The notes: generated from the letters alone by a model not told the origin. Positions 1 to 12,100 are shown, numbered from the stretch's first letter. The stretch: DNA of 47,974 nucleotides from Brevundimonas sp. UBA5713 (GCF_002419815.1 NZ_DIGV01000023.1:1-47974), one strand, 5' to 3'. Numbers and translations are program-made.

Positions 1-2297
<2,297 letters not shown>

Positions 2298-2311
2298 AGC
2301 GCCCAAAACAA

Positions 2312-2340
2312 AAAGGCCGGTGGATGAACCACCGGCCTTT
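2312..2340. terminator. Bidirectional terminator between S8 protease and thiolase
   Basis: A perfect 12-base stem (AAAGGCCGGTGG with its complement) and a 5-base loop lie 14 bases after the protease stop. A-rich and T-rich flanks let it serve both convergent genes. Confidence 0.85.
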
Positions 2341-2362
2341 CTTATTATACCGAGCCCGAGGC

Positions 2363-3538
2363 TCAGGCGCGTTCGACGCAGAGGGCGACGCCCATGCCGC
2401 CGCCGACGCACAAGGTGGCGAGGCCCTTCTTGGCGCCCGAGCGCTTCATTTCGAACAGCAGGGTGGTCAGGATACGGGCACCGGAGGCACCGACGGGGTG
2501 ACCGATAGCGATAGCGCCGCCGTTGACGTTCACCTTGGCCGGATCGAGGTTCAGTTCCTTGACCACGCACAGCGACTGGGCGGCAAAGGCTTCGTTCGAC
2601 TCGATCAGGTCGAGGTCTTCAACCTTCCAGCCTGCCTTTTCCAGCGCGCGGGTCGAGGCCGGAATCGGGCCGGTGCCCATGATGGCCGGATCAACGCCTG
2701 CGGTCGCCCACGACGCGATACGGGCCAGCGGCTCCAGACCGCGCTTGGCGGCTTCCTCGGCGCTCATCAGTACCAGAGCAGCCGCACCGTCGTTGATGCC
2801 AGAAGCATTACCGGCCGTGACCGAGCCTTCCTTGTTGAAAGCCGGACGCAGCTTGGCCATGGCTTCCAGGGTCGCGCCGTGGCGGATGTATTCGTCCTTG
2901 TCGACAACCACATCCCCCTTACGGTTTGGCACGGTGACCGGCACGATCTCGTCGTCGAACTTGCCGGCCTTTTGGGCAGCTTCGGCACGATTCTGGCTGG
3001 TGACAGCGAACTGGTCCTGCTCTTCGCGGGTCAGCGACCACTTCTCGACGATATTCTCGGCGGTCTGGCCCATGTGATAGCCGTGGAAGGCGTCCAGCAG
3101 GCCGTCGCGCAGCATGTGGTCCTCAAGGGTGACGGCACCCATTTTGTGACCATTACGCAGGACCTGCAGGTGCGGAGCCTGCGACATGGATTCCTGACCA
3201 CCGACAACGACGATGTTGGCATCGCCCTGCGCCACTTGCTGATAGCCCAGAGCCACAGCGCGCAGGCCCGAGCCGCACAGCTGGTTCAGCGACCACGCGG
3301 CGGCTTCCTTGCGGATACCGGCATTGATCGAGGCTTGGCGAGCCGGACCCTGGCCCGCACCCGCTTGAAGCACCTGACCGAGGATAACCTCGTCCACTTC
3401 GTCGCCCGAGACACCGGCACGCTCCAGAGCGCCCTTGATGGCGATCTCGCCGAGCTTCGACGCCGGAAGCGACGACAGGGAGCCGAGGAAGGAGCCAACC
3501 GGCGTACGGGCGGCAGAAACGATGACGACGTCTTTCAC
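2363..3538 (-). CDS. phaA: Acetyl-CoA acetyltransferase (biosynthetic thiolase)
   Basis: It condenses two acetyl-CoA to acetoacetyl-CoA in the cytoplasm, the first step of polyhydroxybutyrate synthesis, and can also run in the degradative direction. Starting at the GTG at 3538 gives 391 residues, the normal length. Nucleophile Cys88 (QLCGSG), His347 (IGHPVGASG) and Cys377 (LCVGGGMG) match the known catalytic trio of bacterial biosynthetic thiolases almost residue for residue. The GTG has a GGGAG ribosome site 8 bases upstream; the longer frame to 3595 adds a cysteine-rich extension not expected in the family. PhaR lies 1 kb away, which favours a polyester role. The phaB reductase and phaC synthase are not in the window. 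The symbol phaA rather than atoB is inferred from context. Confidence 0.93.
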   Translation of the reverse strand: MKDVVIVSAARTPVGSFLGSLSSLPASKLGEIAIKGALERAGVSGDEVDEVILGQVLQAGAGQGPARQASINAGIRKEAAAWSLNQLCGSGLRAVALGYQQVAQGDANIVVVGGQESMSQAPHLQVLRNGHKMGAVTLEDHMLRDGLLDAFHGYHMGQTAENIVEKWSLTREEQDQFAVTSQNRAEAAQKAGKFDDEIVPVTVPNRKGDVVVDKDEYIRHGATLEAMAKLRPAFNKEGSVTAGNASGINDGAAALVLMSAEEAAKRGLEPLARIASWATAGVDPAIMGTGPIPASTRALEKAGWKVEDLDLIESNEAFAAQSLCVVKELNLDPAKVNVNGGAIAIGHPVGASGARILTTLLFEMKRSGAKKGLATLCVGGGMGVALCVERA

Positions 3539-3715
3539 AATATTCACTCCCAGAGGATTTATTCCCTCTTCGCACATGCAGCATTTGAGGTGCAAGTTAG
3601 GCTTTAGCGGAACGATTTGGCGTCCGACATCTTCTGGCCCTTGTAAGCGTCGAGTGTTTGGTGCGCGTAATCAGTGCCCCCTACCCTCCCGTCCCATGGA
3701 AAGGAGCTGCCGACA

Positions 3716-4444
3716 ATGACCGACACGACCGGCAAACCGGCCCCCTTCAAACGCCTTTTGCGTCTGATGACGACGCCCGACGCGATGGACATGGAAGAAC
3801 ACTATGCCACCCGCGCCGAAAAGCTGGCGGACCTGTGGGTGCATCTGGTCGGTCTGATCGCGGCACTGGTTGGCGCGGGCGTTCTGGCCACGCTGGCGGG
3901 CATCTATTCGGGCATTGGCGCACTGGCCGCGACATTGCTGTACAGCCTGTGCCTGATCGGCATGCTGACCGCCTCGACCATCTATAACCAGACCCATCCT
4001 TGTGCGGCCCGTCCCGTCCTGCGCCGTCTGGACGAGGCTTTCATTTTCCTGATGATTGCCGGGTCATATACCCCGATCACCACCCAGCGGTTTGAAGGCG
4101 ATCTGTCGATCTGGTTCACGGCTCTGGTGTGGACGATCGGTCTGGGCGGGGCCTTTGCCAAGATGTTCGTGCCGCGCCTGTCGGATGTGTTCTGGTCAGG
4201 CGTCTATGTGCTGTTCGGCTGGCTGATCGTATTCGCGATCAAGCCGATGATCGCCAGTGTGTCGCCGGTGGCGCTGGGCCTGCTGGTCGCAGGTGGGGTG
4301 ACCTATACGGTTGGCGTGTTGTTTTTCATCAACCGCGCCCTGAAGTTCCGCCGCGCCATCTGGCACAGTTTCGTGGTGGCCGGAGCCGGAATGCACTGGG
4401 CGGCCATCCTGATTGGCGTGGTTCTGGCCCCGTCGCTGGGCTAG
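3716..4444 (+). CDS. Hemolysin III / PAQR family membrane protein
   Basis: The 242-residue inner-membrane protein has about seven hydrophobic segments. It carries the family's conserved stretches: HLVGLIAAL after a soluble N-terminus (about residue 42), TIYNQTHP, DEAFIFLMIAGSYTPI, and the last-helix HSFVVAGAGMHW. The conserved histidines are the metal-binding ones of the PAQR superfamily, whose bacterial members are poorly characterised; the name hemolysin comes from one Bacillus cereus protein and need not describe the role here. The start at 3716 has AAGGAG nine bases upstream, better than the in-frame start at 3674. The N-terminal 40 residues before the first membrane segment are longer than usual. 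Confidence 0.88.
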   Translation: MTDTTGKPAPFKRLLRLMTTPDAMDMEEHYATRAEKLADLWVHLVGLIAALVGAGVLATLAGIYSGIGALAATLLYSLCLIGMLTASTIYNQTHPCAARPVLRRLDEAFIFLMIAGSYTPITTQRFEGDLSIWFTALVWTIGLGGAFAKMFVPRLSDVFWSGVYVLFGWLIVFAIKPMIASVSPVALGLLVAGGVTYTVGVLFFINRALKFRRAIWHSFVVAGAGMHWAAILIGVVLAPSLG

Positions 4445-4507
4445 GGTTCGCCCCGGTCACAAAGCTTTGAAAAAGTGGACTCGCCTTCGCGCGCGCAATG
4501 CGGGATG

Positions 4508-4522
4508 GTTGCGCGTTGCAAC
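4508..4522. promoter_or_regulatory. Candidate PhaR autoregulatory operator
   Basis: The inverted repeat GTTGC-GCGTT-GCAAC lies about 50 bases upstream of phaR. PhaR proteins of other proteobacteria are known to repress their own gene through TGC/GCA-containing palindromes. The match in type and position is seen in the sequence; binding is inferred. Confidence 0.35.
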
Positions 4523-4570
4523 ATCGCGAGAACAAGCGTGACCGACAAGACGTCAGAGGGTGGAAAAGCC

Positions 4571-5179
4571 ATGGGTGCCGTCGTTATCAAAAAGTACGCC
4601 AACCGGCGTCTGTATAACACTTCGACCAGCAGCTATGTGACGCTGGACGATCTGGCACAGATGGTCCGTCAGGGCGTGGACTTTGTGGTCTATGATGCCA
4701 AGTCCAATGATGATCTGACCCGTCAGATCCTCACCCAGATTATCTTCGAGCAGGAAAACCGTGGCGAGGCCCTGTTGCCCGTACAGTTTCTGCGCCAGCT
4801 GATCGGCTTCTACGGCGACAATATGCAGGCCGTTCTGCCGTCCTATCTGGAAATGTCGCTGGATGCTTTTTCGCGTCAGCAAGAGCAGATGCGCCAGCAG
4901 TTTGCGCGTGCCTTTACCCAGAGCCCGAACGGCAGCCTGATGGGCGGTGTGATGGAAGAAGCCGTGCGCCAGAACATGGCCATGTTCGACCGCGCCATGA
5001 AGATGTTCCCCGGCTTTGGCTATCCGCAGGGCAAGACCGAGCAGGCTTCCCCCGCGGCCGCACCTCAGGAGGCCAAGGCCTCGGGCGATGATCTGGCCGA
5101 GATGCGTCGCCAGATGGATGCCATGCGCGAGCAGCTGGACCGTCTGGCCAAAGCCAGCGACGGCAACAAGGCTCCATGA
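4571..5179 (+). CDS. phaR: Polyhydroxyalkanoate synthesis repressor PhaR
   Basis: A 202-residue DNA-binding regulator that senses polyhydroxyalkanoate granules and represses phasin genes and its own. The N-terminus begins with the highly conserved IKKYANRRLYNT motif of the PHB/PHA accumulation regulator DNA-binding domain (about residues 5-65). A second helical domain contains FYGDNMQ and PSYLEMSLDAF, the granule-associated domain. The last 50 residues are Ala/Pro-rich, then helical (MRRQMDAMREQLDRL), probably a coiled coil. ATG 4571 is chosen because the motif normally lies right at the N-terminus and a GAGGG site lies 10 bases upstream; an upstream GTG at 4538 is possible. It overlaps the next gene by ATGA. 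Confidence 0.95.
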   Translation: MGAVVIKKYANRRLYNTSTSSYVTLDDLAQMVRQGVDFVVYDAKSNDDLTRQILTQIIFEQENRGEALLPVQFLRQLIGFYGDNMQAVLPSYLEMSLDAFSRQQEQMRQQFARAFTQSPNGSLMGGVMEEAVRQNMAMFDRAMKMFPGFGYPQGKTEQASPAAAPQEAKASGDDLAEMRRQMDAMREQLDRLAKASDGNKAP

Positions 5180-5535
5180 CCCCGCCGCCGATAGCCCCTA
5201 TCGGCGGAGCGGGCGACTATTCCGGTCTTGAAGGTCTGGGCGACCACGAAAATGAGCGCCGTCGTCAGCGCCAGTCACGCCCCTCAAAGGCCTTGGTGCC
5301 GACCGACATAGAGCCTGAGCCCGAGCCTGTGGTGTCGGCAAAGCCTGCCGCCCCGGCCTCGCCGCCCCCGGCGGCCTTTGCCGCCCAGCTGCTGGGTCAG
5401 CCGGGCAAGAAGCGCGGCCTGAAGGGTGGGCCACAGGTGCTGGATGCCGCACGCTCGACCTATCTCAGCCGCGAATACTCCGGCCCGCATGATCGCAGGC
5501 CCCCGCCGGGCGTGACAAAGAAGACCGAGATCTGA
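5176..5535 (+). CDS. Hypothetical protein coupled to phaR
   Basis: A 119-residue soluble protein whose start overlaps the phaR stop (ATGA), so the two are probably co-translated. The N-terminal half is charged and proline-rich (PTDIEPEPEP, then an Ala/Pro stretch) and looks disordered. The C-terminal third holds the better-ordered STYLSREYSGPHDRRPPPG, the part most likely conserved. No catalytic motif, signal peptide or membrane segment is visible. I do not recognise a family. Tight linkage to phaR suggests a role in polyester metabolism or granule regulation, but that is context only. Confidence 0.75.
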   Translation: MTPPPIAPIGGAGDYSGLEGLGDHENERRRQRQSRPSKALVPTDIEPEPEPVVSAKPAAPASPPPAAFAAQLLGQPGKKRGLKGGPQVLDAARSTYLSREYSGPHDRRPPPGVTKKTEI

Positions 5536-5595
5536 TCCCGCCACGCCGCTGGCACCGGATTTGCGTGGGCGTCACAGGTTCTGATGGAGCATGTG

Positions 5596-5673
5596 ATGAC
5601 CACGCTGATCACTCTTGGCGCGCGACTGTTCGACACTGTGGTCGTGGCGACCATTTTTCTGGCCTTTAGCTAA
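5596..5673 (+). CDS. Possible 25-residue membrane peptide
   Basis: A short frame begins at ATG 5596 with GGAG six bases upstream and encodes MTTLITLGARLFDTVVVATI followed by FLAFS. It is almost wholly hydrophobic and could span the membrane once. It lies between the phaR operon and the convergent GT2 gene, with no other gene in that space. A frame this short can occur by chance, so this is a tentative call. Confidence 0.25.
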   Translation: MTTLITLGARLFDTVVVATIFLAFS

Positions 5674-5676
5674 GAC

Positions 5677-6444
5677 CTAGAGCTCTCGGATCTGACCCGG
5701 CTGTCGCGCGCGGGTCTTGAGCCAGATCACGCCCAGAATGTCCGACACCGAGGCCCGCAAGCGCCCCCAGTTGGTATATTTGGAACGGCCGCTTTCGCGG
5801 TGGCGATGGTCCACGTCCAGATAGCGGTTCTCGAACCCTTCGCGCATCACCAGCGCAGGCAGATAGCGGTGGAAATGGTCAAAGTACGGCAGCCGCAGGA
5901 AAACGTCGCGCCGGATCGCCTTAAGTCCGCAGCCCGTATCATCCGCATCATCATGCAGCAGGCGTTTGCGAATACGGTTGGCCCATAAAGAGGCCTGACG
6001 CTTGGCGGCTGTGTCCTGACGCTTGACCCGTCGGCCACCGACCAAGCCCACCGAGGCAGGAGCGTCCATCAATGCCTTGGCCAGACGCGGTGCCTCATGC
6101 GGCGGGTTTTGGCCGTCTCCGTCCAGAGTCACGATGATGCCGCCGCGCGCCGCCAGCAGGCCGGTGCGCACAGCGCGGCTCTGGCCCGCATTGACGGCGT
6201 GGCTGAGCACCCGCAGACGTGGCAGTTCGGACTTGGCCGCTGTCAGCAACGCCAAGGTATCGTCCCGGCTCGCGTCATTGACGAAGATCATCTCGAAGGC
6301 CCAGCCGTCGAAAGCTTTGTTGATCTCGCGCGCCAGCGTGACCGCCGCTCCGGCCTCGTCATGCACCGGCACCACCACAGACACGTCCAAAGACGACAAT
6401 GGCTCGGACGACGGCGAAGCGTTTGCATCACGGCTAAGGGTCAT
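5677..6444 (-). CDS. GT2 glycosyltransferase (polyprenyl-phosphate type, DPM1/ArnC-like)
   Basis: A 255-residue GT-A enzyme expected to move a sugar from a nucleotide sugar to undecaprenyl phosphate on the inner face of the membrane. It has SVVVPVHDEA, then FVNDASRDDT, and the metal-binding DGDGQNPP, as in dolichyl-phosphate mannose synthase. It lacks the C-terminal membrane helices of ArnC, so it resembles the soluble DPM1 form. The start at 6444 (MTLSRDA) precedes the GT domain by about 18 residues; neither it nor ATG 6471 has a clear ribosome site. It diverges from the GT39/ArnT-like gene at 6564, whose enzyme class uses polyprenyl-phosphate sugars as donor, so the two may work in sequence. 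Confidence 0.88.
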   Translation of the reverse strand: MTLSRDANASPSSEPLSSLDVSVVVPVHDEAGAAVTLAREINKAFDGWAFEMIFVNDASRDDTLALLTAAKSELPRLRVLSHAVNAGQSRAVRTGLLAARGGIIVTLDGDGQNPPHEAPRLAKALMDAPASVGLVGGRRVKRQDTAAKRQASLWANRIRKRLLHDDADDTGCGLKAIRRDVFLRLPYFDHFHRYLPALVMREGFENRYLDVDHRHRESGRSKYTNWGRLRASVSDILGVIWLKTRARQPGQIREL

Positions 6445-6563
6445 GGAATCGGGTGTAACCCATCGTCGCATAAGGGGAAACGGTTCAATCCTTTTGGCCA
6501 TCGAGCATGCGGTTAGCCTTTCCCCGCTTTCGCCCCACCGGATCGGCGTGATACGACTAAGGC

Positions 6564-8237
6564 ATGAACCGTCCGAACCTGGATCGCTATATCGCCGGAT
6601 GGCGCGGCCCGTTGTTGGCTGCCCTGTTGACGCTGATCGCGGGATTGCCGGGCCTGATGCTGCTGCCACCGCTGGATCGTGACGAAAGCCGATTCGCTCA
6701 AGCGACGGCGCAAATGCTGGAAAGCGACAACTATGTCGACATACGGTTTCAGGACGAGCCCCGCTGGAAAAAGCCTATCGGCATCTATTGGGCGCAGGCC
6801 CTGGCCGTCAGCGCCATTTCCGATCCCGCCGAGCGTGACATCCGCCCCTATCGCCTGCCGTCTCTGGTCGGGGCCATGCTGGCAGCTTGGGCGCTGGCGT
6901 GGGGAGCATCTGCCGCTATCGGATCGCGGGCGGGTTTTCTGGCAGGCGCGATGCTGGGTGCCACCTTCCTGTTGTCGACCGAGGCGGGCATAGCCAAGAC
7001 CGACGCCATGCTGTGCGGTCTGACAACCCTGTCCATGGCCGCCCTGTTGCGTATCTATCTGGCCACGCGCGCGGGCACGAAGCCTGAACGCTGGCACAAG
7101 GCCCTGTTCTGGCTGGGTATCGGCCTGTCGATTCTGATCAAGGGGCCGATCGGTCTGATGGTCATCGCGCTGTCCGTGCTGGCGCTGACGATCTGGGACC
7201 GCAACCTTCGCTGGCTTGGCCAACTGGGTTGGGGCTGGGGTATCCCGCTGCTGGCCCTGATTGTCGGGCCGTGGGCAATCGCGATCACCATCGCCACCGA
7301 TGGCGGCTTTTGGCGCGAAGCCATCTTTGGCGATCTCGCGCCCAAACTGGCGGGTGCGCACGAAAGCCATGGCTCACCGCCGGGGACCTATCTGCTGCTG
7401 GCGCCCATTCTGCTGTTCCCGATCACCCTGCTGCTGCCTGCGGCCCTGTCGACCGGCTGGAAACAGCGCGCCGAACCGGTGGTGCGGTTTGCCGTCTGCT
7501 GGCTCTTGCCATCGTGGCTGGTGTTCGAACTGGCACCGACCAAGCTGGCCCACTACACCCTGCCGACCTTCGGCGCGATTGCCCTGTTGATGGCCATTGC
7601 CCTGACGCGTCCGATAGGCACCAAATCGCGCTGGATCGGCGCAGGCTTGGGTCTGGTCGTGGGTGTCATGATCGGCCTGTTGACGGTCTATGGCCTGACG
7701 GAGTTTGGTCGCTCTACCGCCCAGACATGGGCCACGCTGACCATCGTTTGCGCCGCCATGGCGGGTCTGATCGGCGGCTTTATGCTGGTGAACCGTGCGG
7801 CCGTGACCGCGGTGGTTACGGCCATGATCTTCGGCATTATCGCCCATGCGGGCCTGACTGGCACCATCCGCCAGCTGCGCCCGCTGTCGGTCTCGCCCCA
7901 GATCGTCAAGGTCATGCAGGAAGCGGGCGTCCATCCGGCCCAAGGCCGCCTGCCCGGCCCCATTGCTATCACCACCTTCCACGAACCCAGCTTTGTCTTC
8001 CTCAACGGTCGCGAGACCCAGTTGACCGATGCGCGCGGGGCTGCCCGCGCCATTGCAGAGGGCCGTCCGGCCGTGGTGGAATCGCGCGATGACGAGAACT
8101 TCAAAGCCGTGCTGAAATCCGCCACGCTGGACGCTGTCCCCGTTGGCGAAGTGCGCGGACACAACTATTCCAAGGGCGATGACGTGCGTTTGACGGTTTA
8201 TGTTCCGTCCAGCGCCCTTGCTGAAAGGAAGCCATGA
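6564..8237 (+). CDS. Membrane glycosyltransferase of the GT39/ArnT (PMT) superfamily
   Basis: A 557-residue polytopic protein with about 11-12 hydrophobic segments and a periplasmic C-terminal tail of about 110 residues. The first periplasmic loop has the superfamily's acidic motif (DRDESRFAQAT, about residues 38-48) and the KKPIGIYWAQ segment typical of ArnT-like enzymes. Such GT-C enzymes transfer a sugar from a polyprenyl-phosphate carrier to lipid A, protein or another acceptor in the periplasm. The acceptor cannot be read from sequence. The divergent GT2 at 5677 could make its donor. The stop overlaps the start of mvaB (ATGA), although the two functions look unrelated. Confidence 0.88.
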   Translation: MNRPNLDRYIAGWRGPLLAALLTLIAGLPGLMLLPPLDRDESRFAQATAQMLESDNYVDIRFQDEPRWKKPIGIYWAQALAVSAISDPAERDIRPYRLPSLVGAMLAAWALAWGASAAIGSRAGFLAGAMLGATFLLSTEAGIAKTDAMLCGLTTLSMAALLRIYLATRAGTKPERWHKALFWLGIGLSILIKGPIGLMVIALSVLALTIWDRNLRWLGQLGWGWGIPLLALIVGPWAIAITIATDGGFWREAIFGDLAPKLAGAHESHGSPPGTYLLLAPILLFPITLLLPAALSTGWKQRAEPVVRFAVCWLLPSWLVFELAPTKLAHYTLPTFGAIALLMAIALTRPIGTKSRWIGAGLGLVVGVMIGLLTVYGLTEFGRSTAQTWATLTIVCAAMAGLIGGFMLVNRAAVTAVVTAMIFGIIAHAGLTGTIRQLRPLSVSPQIVKVMQEAGVHPAQGRLPGPIAITTFHEPSFVFLNGRETQLTDARGAARAIAEGRPAVVESRDDENFKAVLKSATLDAVPVGEVRGHNYSKGDDVRLTVYVPSSALAERKP

Positions 8238-9142
8238 CCGGTCGCTTTATCCAGATCGTTGAAGTGGGCCCGCGCGATGGCCTGCAAAACGAAAAGGCCA
8301 TCCTGTCGCCGGAGATCCGCGCCGAGTTTGTGCGCAAGCTCGAGGCTGCCGGTGCGCGCCGGATCGAGGCGGTCAGCTTCGTTCACCCCAAATATGTGCC
8401 GCAGATGGCCGGTGCCGAAGAGGTGATGGCTGCCTTGCCCGCCGAGCAAGGGCGCAGCAGGATCGGGTTGGCGCTCAACGGCAAGGGTTATGACCGTGCG
8501 CTGGGTACCGGCGTCGATGAGGTGAACGTTTCCCTCTCCGTCAGCACCGGCTTTGGCGTCAAAAATCAGGGCCTGACGCCTGACCAACAGATCGACATGC
8601 TGTCCGCTATCGTGGCGGGCCGCGCCAATGCCGAGGGTGCCGATCAGGGCACCCCTTCGCTTTCGGCGACCCTGTCATGCGTCTGGGGCTGCCCCTTTGA
8701 CGGCGAGATCAGTGTCGATCAGGTCACCGATATGGTGGGCCGCGTGGCCGAGCTGGGCGTCAAGGAAATCGCTCTGGCCGACACCATCGGCGTGGCCGAT
8801 CCGTGGAGCGTCACCCGCAAGGTCGAAGCCGCCCGCAAGGTGGCCTCCGGTGCCCAACTGCGCCTGCATTTCCACGACACCCGCAATACAGGCCTGGCAA
8901 ACGCCTATGCCGGTATCGAGGCCGGCGTCGACATACTCGATGCCTCTGTCGGCGGCATCGGCGGCTGTCCGTTTGCACCCGGCGCTACCGGCAACCTTGC
9001 CACCGAAGACCTTGTCTACGCCCTCCACCGCGGCGGCTTCGAGACAGGCTATGATCTGGAGGCGTTGCTTTCCATCTCCCGCTGGATCGGCAACCTCATT
9101 CAAAACGACTTCTTAATCAACAGGCCAAATTTGTACGTCTGA
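8234..9142 (+). CDS. mvaB: Hydroxymethylglutaryl-CoA lyase
   Basis: A 302-residue TIM-barrel enzyme cleaving HMG-CoA to acetoacetate and acetyl-CoA, the last step of leucine breakdown. Visible motifs are the N-terminal VEVGPRDGLQNE (catalytic Arg-Asp), LADTIGVADP, the metal-binding HFHDTRNTG, and the lyase signature GGIGGCPFAPGATGN with the active-site Cys. It starts on the stop of the preceding gene (ATGA). The last 10-12 residues (NDFLINRPNLYV) do not resemble the usual C-terminus, and the gene runs 30 bases into the 3' end of the AT-richer glycosyltransferase gene on the other strand. I infer that the original 3' end was replaced when the capsule island joined here. The active site is unaffected. 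Confidence 0.93.
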   Translation: MTGRFIQIVEVGPRDGLQNEKAILSPEIRAEFVRKLEAAGARRIEAVSFVHPKYVPQMAGAEEVMAALPAEQGRSRIGLALNGKGYDRALGTGVDEVNVSLSVSTGFGVKNQGLTPDQQIDMLSAIVAGRANAEGADQGTPSLSATLSCVWGCPFDGEISVDQVTDMVGRVAELGVKEIALADTIGVADPWSVTRKVEAARKVASGAQLRLHFHDTRNTGLANAYAGIEAGVDILDASVGGIGGCPFAPGATGNLATEDLVYALHRGGFETGYDLEALLSISRWIGNLIQNDFLINRPNLYV

Positions 9143-12100
9143 AACAATGCACTCATCGTCATGGCCTACATGCACTTTGATTTCCAAATCGTCGACTGAA
9201 TGCGGTAGGTAAAAAGATAGGCCGTTGACAAGATAGCCATTTAATGTGGGTCCTACGTCAACGCGTCTCCAGGTCTTCACCACCTTCTGCCCGGACGAAT
9301 GAGAGACACTCACCTCAAAATCTTCGCTCAGCGGAGCCAACCTTGAGCCAGCAATACTAAGCCGGAAGTTACCCCCTGAGTAATATCCATAAGGCCCTAT
9401 GACGAGGTAGCCGGACTCACCATTTGTCCTTGCATAGTTCCCTATCTGCTCGCCAGTTGTCCGCCAGAAACTGGACCCGCCCACGCGGAGTCTCCAATCG
9501 GATGCTGGAGAGTGTGCCTGACGTGTAGTCGTCATTGATTGCATAGACGCTTCAAGTCTTGCGAAATCTAGAGGCTCGTTTTCGGATTGTCTTCGACGAA
9601 GCGCAACCTGATTTACAACATCTTCAATTGTCGCGCTCGGTCTTAAGACTGCCGTTGAGAATGCGGTGCCGTCACCAAGCTCCACCTGTGGAGTAGAGAA
9701 GAATATCGCATCGCTCTTCAAGCTACCCAAGACTAGTGCAAGGCCATTTTTCCCAAGATTATCGCTGATAACTACATCAAATGAGGCAGTTTTCTCACAC
9801 AGTGTAGCGTATGAACTAAACAACCGTACGCTAACCGATCGTGCAAATCGCTTTACCAGCAAGCCGATTTGGCTCGCGGAGTCGCTATCGAATGCTACAA
9901 TCTCGATTCGCACATTCTTAGAAATTACCTCTACGTTGCCAAACAACTGCTCAACAGTTTTGCAGTCAGGATCCAGAAGCAAGCAGGATACAGGTTCATC
10001 CTGAAGCCTAGAAGCGCCAGACAACACTTTAACGCTAACAGATATGTCACTCTTTCCAGGGTTAGAGTTCTCAATCCACGCGGCGTATTCATCAGCTTGC
10101 GCCACACAGGGTGCAATCAATTCCGCCCGGCACCACAATACGAACTCGATGAATTGGTCGAAGGATGCAATCTCTTCGAAATTCTGGTACCCAAACACGC
10201 TTGGCGTGTGCGACCTGATAGAGAACGCCAAAGACGAAACATTATGCTTCCTCAACAGCTCCGCCTTGCTTCGGACTGATATATCGTCCCGTGACGGGAT
10301 GCCGAAATCCACAGCATAGAAGTGAGCGTTCGATAGTCGGCTGACGATTGGGTCAGCGGGCAGAAGCTCACTACCGTTTAGGGCTCGCATCCAATTAGCA
10401 GCCTCCCGCAGAACGGTCTCCCCCTCTAACCCATCAAAGTAGACAGGCACCAACTTCGATCCAGCGCGCCCCGCATCCATCAGTAACTGATGAGCCCATG
10501 CTAGCCCGCGTTCGATATCATCGCCTGGCTTCGCAGAACAAAGCGCACTGACATCAAGGAACCGCTCTCCTCCCCCCCACCAAAAGGCATCGTCCCACAA
10601 GCGGGCCAGTCGCGACACTTCAGCATGAGACGGCTGATCAAATTTTGCGCCCGCCAGTCCCTTCATCGCAGCCGTCAAGCCATGCATGGGATGTGACGTA
10701 AACTGCTCTATGGCATCATAATAGGCTCGCCCGACTGCCGCGGGTGCGTGATCACGCCTAACAGCCTCCAAACCCGCCTTTCCGAGTGCGAGGCGCCGAT
10801 CATTATCCTCTGCCAACAGGTCAATGGCGTCTCTCAACGCCCCGAGTTCAAACTCATCATCGATCATCTCTACCGTGTGCGGCAGCAGCTCGGCGAAAGT
10901 GCCGTGCTTATTCACGATTACCGGCACACCCTGAGACATGCAGTCCAGAACTGCGCGAGATGTTTCTCCTCTCGAACTGGTCCGAAGCTGAACAGCTAGA
11001 TCCGCAGCCGCGACGTATGCATCGTAAGCATCCTGCTCGACGAACTCAGTAATTTTGATCGACGCCTTTCCATCGAATTTGTCGATGAGACCGCGGATTT
11101 GATCACCGTATTCGCCGGGCGCACGTCCTACTAAAACGAGATGGCAAACGCTGCTCTTAGAGAGATTTGATTTAGTGAACGCTTCTACTAGTTCTTTTGT
11201 CAATTTTGTCGGAGCGACAATGCCGAGACTGACAATCAGAAAATCGCTATCCGATAAGCCCAGCTTCGATCGACTCTCATCTCGATTACTGATCGCTAAT
11301 GCACGTATTTGATGGACGTGCCGCACTAATTTTTTTCCCCGCAAACCGTAATCGTGAGCGAGCGCATTCACATTTGTATTTGAATGTACAATTATGCCTG
11401 CTGCATTCTCCACAACGTCGCGGTTAGACTTAAAGTGCATGATTCCATGCGAAGGACCGAAATCTGCTAGTTCCTTACATGCAATATACCCGTCTGACGC
11501 AATACATTGTTCGACGAACGAGTTGTTCGGCAAGTTTACGCTTCGCCAATACTTCATTCCACTCATAAAGTAGTCATGCATAACAACAACGCCGGGCCGT
11601 TCCTTCAACATTTCAACCATATGCGAATGGAACTCGGAATTGCCGAACTGGTAAACTACCCGATCATAACCACCGACATCGTAAGTCTCGGCGAATTCCG
11701 CCGCGGAGACCACGTTACAGTTAAGCTCAATCCACTCAGATTTGATTTCGGGCTGATCTGTGACGACATCTACGTCGTAGAAACTGCTGAGCTCAGGACA
11801 AAGCTCTGCCGCATAGTCCGCGATGCCCGACTGAAGCGGAGGCACGGGTGTAATCAGTGCCAGCTTCGGCCGGTTAGGGGATTTATAAACAGTGTGTGCA
11901 CTGCTGCTGAGCCGGTTCAAATAGGCGCTTTGCATAGCCGCCAGCGCAATCCTCGCCGATTCCACCCATGAAAACTTTTGAACTTGCTTCGTAGCGTGCG
12001 CTCGCAACGACTTAGCGAAAGCTTTGTCGGTCAGCGCACGGTGGATGGAATCGCGTATGCATTGCGGATCGGAACTATCAAAAGTCGCCCTGTCGTCTCC

